Shown in pieces: positions 50,593 to 63,000 of a stretch of DNA of 64,000 nucleotides. The notes under the pieces are model-generated. The model ran no database searches. It was not told the DNA's origin and saw only the letters and a program-made list of their open reading frames with translations. Origin of the DNA: Tausonia pullulans (Eukaryota > Basidiomycota > Tremellomycetes > Cystofilobasidiales > Mrakiaceae); contig OX637630.1 in the NCBI GenBank assembly GCA_951802195.1, positions 496,001-560,000 of the forward strand. The letters are read 5' to 3'. The translations under genes and the position numbers were made by a program. The number at the start of each line of letters is the position of its first letter. The stretch's first letter is position 1.

Positions 50593-51104
50593 GCTTCAGT
50601 CAGAGAACCTGGGCTGGGATGGTGGACGTCAGTTCACCTAGGTTGAGAGCTCCAAGGATCCGGCATTGATGTACATGTATGCGCATTTCAGATACCCACC
50701 AGGCGTCTCCTCTCGATGCGAGCGAGAAATGTCGGCCAGGCCCGGCACATCACGGACCCAAGTGGGCGAGTCTATAAAGGACGAAAGGTAGCCAACCATG
50801 CCAAGACGCTCATTCCAGAGAAGAGGCAAGCGAGACAGGGGTACGTGCGGAGCACGCGGTGAGCTGCCATTTCCGCGCCGACTGCGCCATAGGGAGCCAC
50901 TCTGCTGACCCACACCTTGACAGATCTATCTCCTCTTCGTGTATTAAGCCCGCTCACCAAGAAAACGAGGTGGGGTAGCAGAGAAACGAGGAAAGACAAG
51001 TGCTTGCGCCCGGGCCGACTTGCGACCTCTCTCGACATCTTCTCTCTTGACGCCTCGTCTCCCTCGACGACAACGACCGCTCCCTCTCCGCTTCTGCTCG
51101 TGCG

Positions 51105-52879
51105 ATGTCCTTTTCCCTTCTCTCCCGGCGAGCGGTTGCCTCTTCGGCTCGTTCCCTTCAATCCATCTCGACGACGACGACGGAGGCACCCTCGAAGCTG
51201 CGGTCCTCCCTCCGCCCGTCCTTCCTCACATCGTCGGCCCTCCTCGTCGCGTCCGGCCTCGGACTGGCCTACTACTCAGATTCGCGGTCGGCCGCCCACG
51301 AGCATCTCGTGATGCCCATCATCCGGGCTTTCTCGGATGCTGAGACGAGCCATGAGTTTGCTATTCGCGTTCTCCAGTGGCCCTTCCGGCCCAAGGACCA
51401 GCGGCCGGACGCAAAGGAGCTCTCAACCGAAGTGAGTTGACGCGCCCGTCGTTGAAGACCTCAAGACAACTGAACGAACCCGGCCTTGGCAAGCTCTTTG
51501 GCCTCCCTCTCTCGAACCCCATCGGGCTTGCCGCTGGGTTCGACAAGAATGCCGAGGCTATCGACGGTCAGCACTCCGCCTCTTCGACGACCGACAGACG
51601 CGACGCTTTCTCGCTTTCGGTTAGCCGTACAGAGGAGCCGATCAGGCGCTGATGTGGCTGTATCTTTCTCGCCCAACAGGTCTCTTTGACCTCGGCTTTG
51701 GCTATGTCGAGATCGGTTCGGTGACACCCGTCCCTCAGGTGAGCGCCGCTGAATATCTCTCGAAATGCGAGCCGCAGTCGTCCTGATGCGCGCGCCTTTC
51801 CCCTTCCTCCTCGCTTCACCCAGCCGGGCAACCCCAAACCCCGGTTCTTCCGCCTCACGGAGGATAACGCCTGCATCAACCGCTATGGGTTCAACTCTCA
51901 CGGCCACGCCAGGGCGCTCGCCAACCTCCAGGCTCGGATCCAGGCCTTTGCCGCCACCCACCCGTCGCTCTTCCCCACCGATGCCACTACCAGGAACGAC
52001 GGGTCCGGCATCCTTCCGCCTAAGAACCTCCCGCGGTCGCTCATCCCTGGAAGGCTCCTCGGCATCAACCTCGGTAAGAACAAGACGTCGGCTGCGGATT
52101 CGGACGAGGACTATCTCGTGGGCGTTAGGACGTTTGGTGGCTACGCCGACGTCCTCGTTGTGAATGTCTCAAGCCCCAACACCCCCGGGCTAAGGCTCCT
52201 CCAAGGTGGGAGCCGGCTCGGACAGCTCCTGGGGTCGGTAGTCAAGGAGAGGGACGCCCTGAAGACGGTCGACGGCATCCTCCCGAAGGTTGTCGTCAAG
52301 ATTGCTCCGGACCTCGGGGACGAGGAGATCCAGGAGGTCGCGGACGCCGTCAAGGAGAGCGGTGTCGATGGAGTCATCGTCTCTAACACGACCATCTCTC
52401 GGCCCGAGAGCTTGAAGTCTGGTGAGTCCTGAATCTTGTCGTGTGGGTGAGTGAGTCTCTGATCTCTGTCCCTGTTCCTCCCTGCCACCTCCTCCTTCCC
52501 TCACCCAGCCTACGCCACTGAGATCGGCGGGCTCTCCGGTCCGCCCGTCAAGCCTCTGGCCCTGCAGGCCCTCCGCTCCCTCCGCTCCCTCCTCCCCTCC
52601 TCTACCCCTCTCATCGGGTGCGGCGGCATCTCCTCCGGCTCCGACGCCCTCGAGTTCGCCGAGGCTGGCGCGTCCGCCGTCCAGCTCTACACCTCCTTCG
52701 GCTTCAAAGGCGTCGGCGCGGCGGCGCTCATCAAGGATGAGCTTGAGGCGAAGCTTCAGGAGAAAGGCGAGACGTGGAGAGGCGTGGTGAGGGAGCGGGC
52801 CGGGAGGCAGGGCGAGTTGAAGCGGGGGGCTGAGGAGCTCATCCAGCTCGTCGCTGAGAAGGCTGACGGAGGAAAGTGA
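51105..52879 (+). CDS. mitochondrial dihydroorotate dehydrogenase (class 2)
   Basis: Exons 51105-51431, 51494-51566, 51680-51738, 51824-52421 and 52509-52879 give 475 aa. It oxidises dihydroorotate to orotate with ubiquinone, step four of pyrimidine synthesis, at the inner mitochondrial membrane. A presequence and a transmembrane helix ([16 protein letters not shown]) precede [21 protein letters not shown], the FMN-site start. Then come [27 protein letters not shown] with the class 2 catalytic Ser, [28 protein letters not shown] and IGCGGISSG. This is the respiratory type, not the fumarate-dependent yeast Ura1. Intron 1 was taken as 51432-51493 (62 nt), giving [10 protein letters not shown]. 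An earlier acceptor would leave only 26 nt. Confidence 0.95.
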
Positions 52880-53491
52880 AGGCCTGCACAAGGAAAAGGA
52901 GCGGATATCTCTATCCGAATAGAAAAAGAGAGGGCTTCCCGGTTCTCGGAGTCTCATCGGGCGAATCTGTCCTGTGTGCTCCTGGATAGCCAGCTTATTG
53001 ATATGTCAGCTGTCCTTCCCCGGGGCAAAATGGGAAGAAAGGAGGTGACCTTCAATAGTGCTCAAGTGCCACGACCGCTAAAAGGCTCAGTCGACGGGAG
53101 AGTGACAACATCACGACAATAAAGCGGACAGAAAAAGAGAGAACGATCGACGACTGGCAAGTGATCGGAGGGTCAAAGACCCAAGAGGAGCGGGCAGGCG
53201 AAAGAATGAAACGTCCGACAAGATTACTTCGAATTCTACGCGGATGTGAAAGGAAAAGACAAGGGAAATGACAAAGAGAAAGGAGAATCCTGGAAGAGAG
53301 TGAGGCGAAATTACAAGGGATTGTGCTGTTTACTACAGGAGACGAAGAAGGCTGCAATGGAGACAAAGATGATGTCCCAGATGGTAAGAGCGAGAGAGAG
53401 GACGTGTTGCTGCCCTGAGATCCGAGAGAAATAGATTCAAGAGATGAGAAGAAAATACAGAACAAAAAAAAAAGTGAAAAAGAGCAAGCGC
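52880..53491. other. convergent intergenic region
   Basis: About 610 bases between two facing stops, purine-rich on the plus strand from 53100 on (repeated GAGA/AAAG), so T/C-rich in the sense of the homeodomain gene's 3' UTR. It is the most AT-rich part of this end of the window. No gene is supported. Confidence 0.5.
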
Positions 53492-56400
53492 TCATTGGAA
53501 GGAGAAAGAGAAACCACGGTCGTCACCGACGACCGATTCGTCAAAGCCCTCGACTCCAAAGGAGTCCTCCGTGAATTGGAGATAGGAGCTGAGGAGATGG
53601 AGTGATCAGCTGGAGTTCTACTAGCAAAACAGCACAAGCCAGGGAAAGGACTTACGGGTCAAACCCGCCCGAAGAGAGAGCTGAAGGTTCGAGTTCCTGC
53701 GACTGCTGAAGTGGTTGCTGGCGCGATGACTCGTGCAGCGTGTAGAGTTGCTGCTGCGGAGGCGGCGGCGAAGCCTGCTGCTGGGATTGGAGCATATGGA
53801 GCGAGGAAAAATTCTGGAGAAGAGAGGCAGGTCTGCGTCCGAGAGAAGAAGAGATTGCAATCAGCTGGCGGACTTGAACATCAAGACGAAGGGCGAGAAG
53901 CGACTCACGCTGACGCCCTCCGACCATCGAGGAACGCTCCGAGGCCAGGCCCGTCCGCTTGAGACGAAGATGCAGGATTCGCCGGGTCCCACATGTCCAC
54001 CGTCACCCCAATCTCGCCATCGCCCGCCGTCCCGAACCGGAAACCAGATGGCCCAATTCCCACTGTTCGAAGTGCTTCCTCGTCCTCGTCGTCTCCGTCA
54101 TCCGCCGAGTCACGCATCTGCGCTGCTCCGGCGGCACTAGTGTCGTACGTCCCGAACGTGTAAGGCTGTGGAAACGCGTAGGGTTGTTGCTGATGTTGGT
54201 TTGGTGGAGCATACGCTTGCTGCTGCGACTGCTGCTCGTAACCCATCATCGACGTCGGCAATCCATCTACCAAAGCATTCGGAAGGACATTTGCGGGCAA
54301 CGGGAAAGTGTAGGGTGCGGGCTCCGAAGTGAGCGTCATGGGTTCCGGCGCCCGTTGGTAAGGAGCCGGAGCGAAGAGCTCGAGTTCAAGCGCTTGCTGC
54401 TGAGGAGGGGGGTAGGACGGCTGTTGCTGCTGCTGCTGCTGCTGGACGAAGGACGAAGATTGGGCTTGCTGCTGTGGCTGTTGAAATGGCGACTGCTGAA
54501 GGTCTAGCTCGTCCTCTTCTGGGAAAGACGCCGGGTGAGTGCCTCCCCGACCGCCGGGAGGAGGGTAGACCGGCGGCTGCCCCTGTTGAGGCTGGTACGA
54601 GAGCAGCTCCGGGGACGGGGAGGGCGACGCCGAGTTAGACGATGACGAGGGGATCACGACAGGCAGCGAGGCACGTCGATTCGCCGTGAACGACGTCGAC
54701 TGAGGGTGAGGTGAGTAGTTCGCCACGGACGGTTGAGCCCGGCTTGAGGATCCCATCGTAAGGCTCGAGGGGAAAGCACCCGTCAGCGAATGATGCCGTT
54801 GGTGGTGGTTGTGGTGACCCGGGTAAGCGCGCTCCTCCTGGCCAGCTCCTACCGCGCCCGCTAGGGATCCTCGGCGCAACGTCCGGTCCGGCCCAGGTCC
54901 GATTCTCGGCATCCGTTGCTGATACGATGCAACCGTCGCCGAGTTCGTCGACGGCATGTTCCCAACTCCAACACCGAGCGCTGCAAGCTGCGAGGACGAG
55001 AGCGCCGCAACAGGGAGGCTTCCCCGGCGGGTCCCGCTGTCGAAAGCGACGCGCTTCTGCTGCTGGCCCTGAGGTAGGGCGAAGTTGGCCGGTGGGGATG
55101 GCTTCTTGATGGTGGTGGTATTAGTGGCTTTGACTCCTCCTCCAGGTGGGATTGCCAAGAGCTCAACTCGCCCTCCAAGCACGCTAGGATCGGAGGAGGC
55201 TGCCTGTCGCGGGGTCTGCGGCGAAGGGTTGGAGGAGGATGAGTCCGAGGGAGGCCGTTGGGGACGCGACGGCGGATGAGGGTGGGGGTGCGCTGGAACG
55301 CCTTCGTAGGAGATGGGCCGCTGCGACGAAGACTGGGGCTGCTGCTGGACATTTAGCTGGCTTGGGACCGCCATTGGTGGTGAGTGAGAGGAGCCCTTCA
55401 TCATCTTGGGCTGCTGGTAGTGGAGCGACGAAGCGTCGCTGATGCCGGCTTCATATTTAGCCTCGGCCTTAAGCTTCTGATTTTTCGCCTTTGCACGCCT
55501 GCATAGAGCGAATAGAACAGATGAGCGTCAGGCACTGGACTGACTACAGCCGTTGCTGCGCGCAACCGACACACCTGTTCTGGAACCAGACCTGGACGGC
55601 CCTGGGCGACATGTCGAGCTCCTCACCAAGCGCCTTCCGCTCGGCCTGCGAGGGTTTGGGGGTCGTTTGAAACGTCATCTCGAGTGTTTTGAACTGGGCG
55701 CGTGTTGTCCGTCGGCGATGCTTTGGCTGATTCTGCAGAGAGGATGGGGAAGCGAGCGAGGAGCAAAATGGACTGACTGAGCTCCGGGCCCACTCGAATG
55801 CACTAGCGAGCGAAAGAAAGATAGACGAACCGAACCGGCCTTCTTTGCCTCCATCGAAGAAGCCACCTGCTGGTCCTCTTCGTCGTCATCCTGGTGATCC
55901 AGGGACGACCGGGAAGGGTGCTTCTGCCGCTGCATGCCCGCTGCTCCCTGCGCCGATCCCCAGCTGAGATCCATTTCTGCTGCTCGTGCTACGGAGGACG
56001 AAGGGACTCGAACCGGAGCCGCGTAGCAGTTGGCCGGGAGAAACGAGTATCCGAAACCGGCGCTAGCGGAGGTGGTCCCGCCTCCCCTAATGCTTCCCAC
56101 CCCGCCACTCGTGGAGGACGATACGTCCTCGGAGACGGGCTCAAACGACTGCTGGAGGAACGACTGGACGGGCCGCTGGTAAGAGGCGGACGACGATGGC
56201 CCCCCGTTCAAGGGGACGCCGGAGGTACCCGACCCTACGCCACCGACGAACGGCGCGCTAGAAGAAGACGCTAAGGTGGACGACGACGATGACGACGACG
56301 GGAGAGCGGCGAACGAGCTGTAGGCGAGCTGCTTCTGCTGTTGCTGCTGGAGATGTGTGTGGTAGGACGACGCCGACGACGACGACGCAGGCGAGACGGC

Positions 56401-56547
56401 GTCAGACGACGAGGCGGGCGTTGTCGTCGCCGCCGCCAGGCTTCCGTATGCGGCAGCGGTAGCACCGGCGGGTGGAGAAGGAGGAGGGGAGTGAGGGCCG
56501 CCGAGGTGATGATGGAGCGGCTGGCTCTGCAGGGCGAGGAAGGCCAT
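53492..56547 (-). CDS. homeodomain transcription factor with long Gln/Ser-rich tail
   Basis: Reading-order exons: 55831-56547, 55575-55732, 53909-55498, 53656-53832 and 53492-53588 (912 aa). Residues 1-239 are Ser/Ala/Gln-rich. The homeodomain spans about 243-302: QPKHRRRTTRAQFKTLEM, then AERKALGEELDMSPRAVQVW and FQNRRAKAKNQK, with the recognition-helix core WFQNRR rebuilt across the exon 2/3 junction. It is a typical 60-residue (non-TALE) homeodomain. The following ~600 residues are rich in Gln, Pro, Ser and His, with several Gln runs and an acidic DDGDDEDEE patch. The last exon adds an acidic-aromatic end (LQFTEDSFGVEGFDESVVG), which resembles an activation domain. No partner homeodomain gene sits beside it, so a mating-type role is unlikely. 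Confidence 0.92.
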
Positions 56548-57273
56548 CTTGGTGGGGCGAGGGAGGAGTGGGCTGTGTCGTTCAGAGAGAAGAAGGAAAA
56601 GGGAGCAGAAAGCGAGGCTGGAGGGGGAGAGAAGGCGAGAGAGGGGCTCGGAGGAAGGCCAGGGGAGCGGGGGGCGGGGCGGCGGGATCGCTGTTTGGCT
56701 TAGAGGCGCGAGGAAGCGAGGTCCGTCCCAGGAGAGGCGACGACGCGGGCGGCGAATCGAGGGAGGGCTTCAGGGGCTCTCTCTGGCTCCTCTGGAGATC
56801 TTGTGCTTCTCTCGCTGGGCGAAGAGAGGAGATGGCGGGCTGTCGCGAGCGATTTGAGGGTTCGTCTGGGCTGCGAGAGGAGGGACGGAGGAAGTCGAGG
56901 AGAGAGGAAGAGGAGGCTTTCGGCGCGAGAGCCCCTGAGCGTCCACGCCAGCCTTGCACGAGACTCGTCGTCCGTGCCCCGCCCGGCGCTCGCGAGGGAA
57001 GCGCGCGCTTGGGAGGCACGGCGCAATGACGTGGGAAGCTCGTGGACCCAGGCTTCCTCGTTCGAGACCCATCCGCTGCTCTTGACATCATCCTCGCCCG
57101 TGCGCAAGCTCCAACAGACAGACAGCTCCTATCGGCCATCAGCCCCTCAGCTTCCACTTGCAGTCTATGGTTGCCATCTCGCCCTTCCGGGCTCTTAGCC
57201 TCCCACGGCATCCCCTTGCAGTGCGTGCGAACAATAGAGTCCGAGAACCGAGAGACGACGCCTGCAAGTCCTC
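56548..57273. other. divergent promoter region
   Basis: About 730 bases between the homeodomain start (minus) and the membrane-protein start (plus). It is G/A-rich on the plus strand next to the homeodomain gene, so its leader is C/T-rich in its own sense. Long frames here (up to 209 codons on the minus strand) are composition shadows with no conserved features. Confidence 0.5.
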
Positions 57274-58047
57274 ATGCGTCCCTCTCTCCCCTCTTCTCAG
57301 CAACAGCTCGGAGTCGTTTCAGCCTCGGCGTCCTCGGCAGCACTCCGACAACCTCTGGCTCGAGCGGTTGGCAGTCGCAGTCAGAGAGGCCGTTGGCTCT
57401 CGCCTGTCTGCGCGCGCGCAAGTCCCTGGCCGTCGCCGAAGCCGACGTCCTCCTCAATCATCGTCTTCGCCACGTTGGCTCGCCGTTCCTTTGCCACCAG
57501 GACCGATGGCCTTGCTGAGATAGGGCCTGCTTCTTCCACGCCTGGCTTGGATGAAACATCTCTACTACGCGCGACACCGACCACCGCAGCTGCGACTCCC
57601 GTCGGCACTCCTCCTTCCTCGATCAAGCCGACTCCTCCTCTTTCCTCCTCCTCTCACACAACACCGCCTCCCAAGGAGAAACGTTCCCTTCCCCGTCGGA
57701 TCATTCGCTTCCTCCTCTTCCTAAATGTCGCCATCTTTCTCCTCACGTGCCTCGCCGCCGGCAGCATCTGGGTTTACTTCTCGTACATCGCCCCGGCCAA
57801 AGCAATATACCGACGTGGGAGGGATGGTTTTACGTACGCCGTGGGAGTGTATGACTCGGGCAAGGGCTGGTGGAGGTGGTCGAGGGGCTGGTATGGGTGG
57901 ATGGTGGGGGAGGCACCTCCGGACCAGGGTGAGAGTTCACCTCGGGAAATGCGAACACGTCGAGTACTGATTGGCTTTATTGATCGCATAGAAACCGTCG
58001 AGGTCGTTCCATCAGAGGAAGTCAAGAAAAAGGGTTGGTTTTCGTGA
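57274..58047 (+). CDS. small single-pass membrane protein, probably mitochondrial
   Basis: Exons 57274-57928 and 57992-58047 give 236 aa. The 63-nt intron is canonical (GTGAGA, CTGAT branch-like site, CATAG), but it is a multiple of three without a stop, so retention would give 257 aa. The N-terminal ~75 residues are rich in Arg, Ser and Ala with almost no acid, and include FATLARRSFATRT, which reads like a mitochondrial presequence. A Pro/Thr/Ser spacer leads to a basic patch (KEKRSLPRRIIR) and one transmembrane helix (FLLFLNVAIFLLTCLAAGSI). A Trp/Gly/Tyr-rich segment (GKGWWRWSRGWYGWMVG) and a basic end follow. I do not recognise a family; a small inner-membrane protein is a guess. Confidence 0.6.
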   Translation: MRPSLPSSQQQLGVVSASASSAALRQPLARAVGSRSQRGRWLSPVCARASPWPSPKPTSSSIIVFATLARRSFATRTDGLAEIGPASSTPGLDETSLLRATPTTAAATPVGTPPSSIKPTPPLSSSSHTTPPPKEKRSLPRRIIRFLLFLNVAIFLLTCLAAGSIWVYFSYIAPAKAIYRRGRDGFTYAVGVYDSGKGWWRWSRGWYGWMVGEAPPDQGESSPREMRTRRVLIGFIDRIETVEVVPSEEVKKKGWFS

Positions 58048-60026
58048 GATGGAGAAATGACTTTTAGTCTCAGAGGTCCCCAAGGGGAACAAACATGTGA
58101 GGACGGAGAAAGGCGGTCGATGTTTCGACGGCAAGACGCGTCGTCCTCCGTCGCCTGCTCTCCGCTTCTTCTCTCCATCATGCAATAATCTCTTTTTCTC
58201 TCTTCTTCCCTCTCAACCACAAAGTGCCCATCATGTCCCTTCTCCCTCTATACTCGGTTCGTCAGTGCTTTATCTCCTTCTTTGATGTTGTCAGGCTGGC
58301 GGAACCGACATGGACACGTGCGCAACCTCTCCGTCTTGTTATCGCTCAAGCACAACCCACGCTTGCCACCAATTTTATCGCTAGGACCACCAATACATCA
58401 AGAGGGTCGCCTTCTCTGGTTCTGCTGAACGGCTCTGGAAGCCGGCTGCCCTCATGGTCTTCCCTTCGATGGGTCTCCAACCTCCCTCCCCCAACCATCG
58501 CCCATCGAAAGCGAGACCTCCAAGCTCTTCCTCCTCCCACATTATCCCATATCTTCAGTCAACCAAATCGACCCCTGTTTCCAATACCACGACCCCCTGA
58601 ACAGCCCGCGCCAGCATGACCCACGGCAGTGACGCTGGTCGAACGGAACACTCAGTCAACGCACACCAGGTCGGACAATCATCGTCTTTGAGGTGCCGCT
58701 TGCTCTTGTGGTATACACACTGTGGCAGGCGGAGGATGGAAAGGAAGAGGAGCGATAGGAGAGGGAGAGGAGGAGAATAGATAGATGGGCGAGGCGGAGC
58801 AGCGATGGCGGCGAGGGGAAGAAGGCGTGCTCCGACCCGCTGCCCTACCTTTCTGACGACGAGGATGAAGAGTGGTTTTGGTCTGTGAGGCTGAGGAGGT
58901 GGTGCGCATCTTGCGTTGTGAGGTGTCTGGATGAAGGAACGGGAGAGGTCAAGTGGGGGGTGAGAGTAGCAAATCTTGATGGCTTCAGAGGGAGAATCCC
59001 ATAGGGAAGAGAGAAGGCATGGTAGATAGAGATGGAGAAGGTTTGTGCGCTGGTAAAACTGGAGAAGGGGATGAGGAGGAGGTGTAGAAGGCCGGATGAT
59101 GAAATTCGTACTCTCACGCCTCCGGACGATGCACGCATATCCGGCAGCCTTCGCTCAAACTCAAGGCCAGATCTCGTCATCTCTACGGCTATGAAATTCA
59201 AAAGGGAACCCATATATTGTAAGCAAGGGGTGTGAGCGCCACTCAACGTCAGCGAACGTCCCAGACCAACTTCGGCACCTCGACTCGCAGTCATGTTATC
59301 TCGGCAGACGGGCACGCGACGCCCTGGGCGAAATCTGCCTATTTAGATGGCTGTCCCTGCTGGACATCATCAGCATGTCAAGCTGCATCGTCCGTCGTGA
59401 TTTTCGTAGCACATCCAATCTTGAATCGGCGAGGGGAATGTCCTGAGGAATCAAAGTCGACCCCATTCTCGACTCCTGCGGCCTTCCATCGTTTGATCTT
59501 ATGCGGCAAGCCAACCTTGCTCTTCCAAGTCTACCCTAGCCCACAGAGACGCCGGACCCACCTCCCGAAGTCGAGCAGCACCCACAAGGGGGTAAGAGCA
59601 ACTTCACCCGCAACGGCGAACGTTTGTCGACGAGAAGCCCCAGCGAATCCGGATATAAGCCCTCAAGCTCGCCGCCCTGTGCGGTATTTTGTTCTTTCGG
59701 CATCACGGGGGAGAGCTAGGGAGCAACTCAAAGAGCGAGGGTGAAGGAGGCGGCACCTCTTAAAGCCACAGTGAGAGCCGAAGAGTACGCCGTTGAAGGC
59801 GACATCAGGGAGAAATTGAGTGTGAAAAGCCATTGAGGTATGAGGAGGAAGATAAAATATCCTTTTGTAACATGATCGATGATAAGATGGGGACCAGGAT
59901 GCAAGCTGCGCCTGGCCCCCTTTCGCCTTCGGGCGAGAGCGAGACGACGTGCGTGCCTCTCTCGATCCGACCCTCCTTTTGTCTACCTCAACCAACAACC
60001 ACAACGTTGCCCCTTCACCCCCACGC
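58048..60026. other. long gene-poor stretch, no confident gene
   Basis: About 2 kb, less GC-rich than neighbours. A plus-strand frame at 58224-58619 (132 codons) and one at 59232-59744 (171 codons) lack family features. On the minus strand a short two-exon chain can be drawn between about 58892 and 58558: MRTTSSASQTKTTLHPRRQK, donor GTAGGG, then VYHKSKRHLKDDDCPTW after CCACAG. It has protein-like character but is too weak to call. The right end should hold the promoter of the SNF2 gene. Confidence 0.4.
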
Positions 60027-63000
60027 ATGCCTCTACCGTCTCCACCACACACTGTGTCTACTCAACTCCTCTATCTCGCCGCAGACTACCTTCCCAAGGG
60101 CCGCGAGCCCGCAAGACTTGCAGATGCTCCGGCGGGCGAGCCGCACCCAGTCGACTACCCCGGCTTGCTGAGGCGCGTCCAGGCCGTCGCATGCGTGGAA
60201 CAGTACGACGAGGAAGATGAAGCAGGGGAGATGGAAGGGCTGAACGGACGGAAAAAGAGGAAGGGCAAGGGCAAGGCGAGGGCGGCGAAACCCATGCCCC
60301 CTGCCGAGGAGACATGTCTGGACACGACAGCGGCGACGGGCGAGGTCGGCGCTGGCGCCGTCGCTAGCGGAAGCTCGAGCACGAGCACGGTGGACATCAA
60401 GGGCAAAGGCAAGGTTAGGGAGGGAGATGAGGTGAAAGTGGGCGAAGACCGACGCGTCGAGTCTTCTTCGCAACTAGCCACCTCCACGTCTTCGTCCTCG
60501 CTCACCTCCGGCGTTCCCTCCTCACTCCCCGCTGGAGCGATTCCCCTCCTCCGACACACCCTTACCTACACTTTCTTCGCACCCGTCGCTCGAGCCGCCC
60601 CATTGAGTGCCAACAAGCGGCACGCGCCCGGGTCTCCCGCTCATGCACGTGGGGCCTCGGAACGGGCTCGGAACGAGCTGGGTCTTTCGGATCGGGAACG
60701 GCTCGCCCGCCTGCTCCGTCGGGATCACGCGTTAATGATAGAGAATCAGGAGAGGAACGGAAATCAAGAGACTGAGGTAGAGATGGTGTATTCTCTGGGG
60801 TCGGTCAAGCTTGGGATGTGGGACGAGAAGAAGAAGACTGCCAAGGTGGCAGTCGTCGTCTCCGATGCGGACTTTTCCGGCGAGAAGACGGAGAGGGAGA
60901 AGGGACAGGAGGCTGTCCTTCTCGCTCTACCTCACCCGGAGGTGTCTCACTGGGACGGCGTGGCCTACGAGAGACTTGATGGATCTGGATTCGAAGGGGC
61001 GATGGTGAGTGCGGGCGCATGTTGGCGTGAGGCCTGTCTGTCGCTGATTAACCTCTCCTTCCTCACAGGCCAAGTCAAGCTGGCTCGCGGCCCTCGCTGT
61101 GCTTGTTTCCGGCAGCAAGCCGCATGTCCACATCGACGCCTCGCTCTCGCTCGTGACGCTCCCGGACCTGCTTAACCCGTCGCCGCCACCCGCCGAGGAG
61201 GGCGTCGTTCTGGCGGGCTCGCTCTTGCCTTTCGAGCTCCGTCTCACGCTTGACGTCGCCCTCACTCGCGCTGCGCTTGACCCCAACCAGGCCGCTTCGT
61301 CATTCGTCAAGGACAACCAGCGCCTCTTCCTCACCCAAGTGTTCCCCCGAGCCCCTGACCCAGCTGGCTACGACGCCCATGGGCGGACGACGACACTTCC
61401 GTACGCACAAACGCTTATCCGCTCGCTTCTTCGGTCCTCACTGACTGCTTGCGGTCTGATTTCGACAGCTTCTTCTACTCCACTCTCCGCCCCGCTCCCG
61501 ATCTCCCCGTGGGTCTCGACCCAGAGAGTATTCAGCCACACGGCCTTATCCCTCAGCTCTTGCCGTTCCAACAGCGCTCTGTCGCGTGGCTCCTTCAACG
61601 CGAGGGGGTGGCTGTCGCCGCCGACCCGAGCGGTGTAACCTCTGAGCCTTCCGCCGTCAGTTCTTGCATCGGATGGGAGTCGATCCGCCTGCCACTTGAG
61701 GTACCCCCCGCGATCGGAGAGCTCGTTGTCTCTGATGAAGAACCGTCGGCTGCGGCCGAGACTGAGGCGGTCGTCGACCTCGTCTGGTCGAGGCTCTCCG
61801 GCACGCTTGTCCGCTCATGGGACACCGTGGTGCACTCCTCGCCCGAAATTTCTCTCGATGTGGGGTCCACCAAGGGCGGGATGCTCTGCGAAGAGATGGG
61901 TTTAGGCAAGACGTTAGAGGTCCTCGCTGTTGTGCTACTCAACCCGCGGCCTGTGAACGAGCTCGGCATCACGAGGAGAGATGAGGAGCTCGAGGTCTGG
62001 TGCCAAACGTCCAAGGTAGATAGCTGGTCATCTCGCTAATTCCCGAGCAAAAACTGACGATTCATTGTCCGCTCCTACTTAGGCGACCCTCATCGTCACA
62101 CCTCTGACTCTGACGCAGCAGTAAGTGATCTGGAGCCCTCGAGCGGGTTGTGCTTTGAGTCCTGACGATGCCTGGTCACAACCTCCAGATGGTGCGACGA
62201 GATCGCTGCGCACGCTCCGGGGCTCAAAGTCTTCGTTTACGAGGGATGGCGCAAGCTCCCTTTCAAGGTCACCGCTGGCAAGGACCATGCCCCGGTGGAG
62301 GGAACGGACCCAAAGAGCAAGCGAAGGCGCGTTATCGACTCGGATGACGAGGACGATTTGAGAAGCAATCATGAGGTCGGCGAAGAGGGAGGCGAGGCGG
62401 AGTGGTGGCAGTTCATGCGGGAGGGCGACTTTGACGTCGTCATCACAACATATAAGTGAGTCTGGCTCTCTTTCTCGCGCGCGTGTTTGAGAAGGGCGAA
62501 GTTAATCATGTTTCCTTGTCGCCGCCTGCGCAGCGTGCTCCAAGCGGACTTCAACGTCGCAAAGGGGTCGACCAAGAGGCCTCGCCGGGAGAGCGTTGAC
62601 TATTCGACTAGCTACGCCAAGCCGCGCTCGCCCCTGGTCATGATTGAGTTCTGGCGCTGCGTCATGGACGAGGTCGGAAGCTGGTTCATACTCATCTCTC
62701 GCTCCCTCCTGACGTCCGTCTGCCGCTCTACAGGTCCAGCTCCAGGGTGATGGTCAGACGGCCGATATGGTCTCCATGATTCCGCGTGTCTCCTCTCTCG
62801 CCGTCTCCGGCACCCCCGCCAAGCGTGCGACGAAGGACCTCCACCAGGCTCTTAAGTGAGCGAACCTTTCGTCAATATTTTGTTAAACGCATCCGCTTAC
62901 GACCCTCCTTCTCGCTGGTATGCATTAGATTCCTCCGTGTCCCGCATTTTCGCTCTTCGTGGAAACTCTGGCAGCGATTGCTCGAGCGCAATTTTGCTTT

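Larger units (their letters stand above)
49741..51104. other. divergent intergenic region with a possible gene remnant
   Basis: About 1.36 kb, less GC-rich than the genes around it. It contains the hydrolase promoter at the left, the URA9 promoter at the right (C/T-rich before 51105), a near-perfect hairpin at 50300-50338 and a minus-strand protein-like frame at 50395-50592, both listed separately. A second minus-strand frame around 50700-50850 (FIDSPTWVRDVPGLADISRS) may be related. Confidence 0.45.

Noticed and set aside
51432-51457. A 26-nt intron in the dihydroorotate dehydrogenase gene
   Set aside because: It keeps frame but is too short for splicing. The 62-nt version with the acceptor at 51493 also keeps frame and gives the expected [10 protein letters not shown] text.
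53687-53703. GGTTCGAGTTC, like a tRNA B box
   Set aside because: It lies in a coding exon of the homeodomain gene, and no A box, acceptor stem or cloverleaf could be drawn around it. The reverse-strand match near 56005 fails in the same way.
53492-56547. Homeodomain gene as part of a mating-type (HD1/HD2) locus
   Set aside because: Mating-type HD loci hold two divergently transcribed homeodomain genes. The divergent neighbour here is a small membrane protein, and the homeodomain is a plain 60-residue type.
59232-59744. A 171-codon plus-strand frame between the membrane protein and the SNF2 gene
   Set aside because: Its composition is not protein-like, it has no recognisable motif and no supporting splice context. 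It was left as an uncertain part of a gene-poor stretch.
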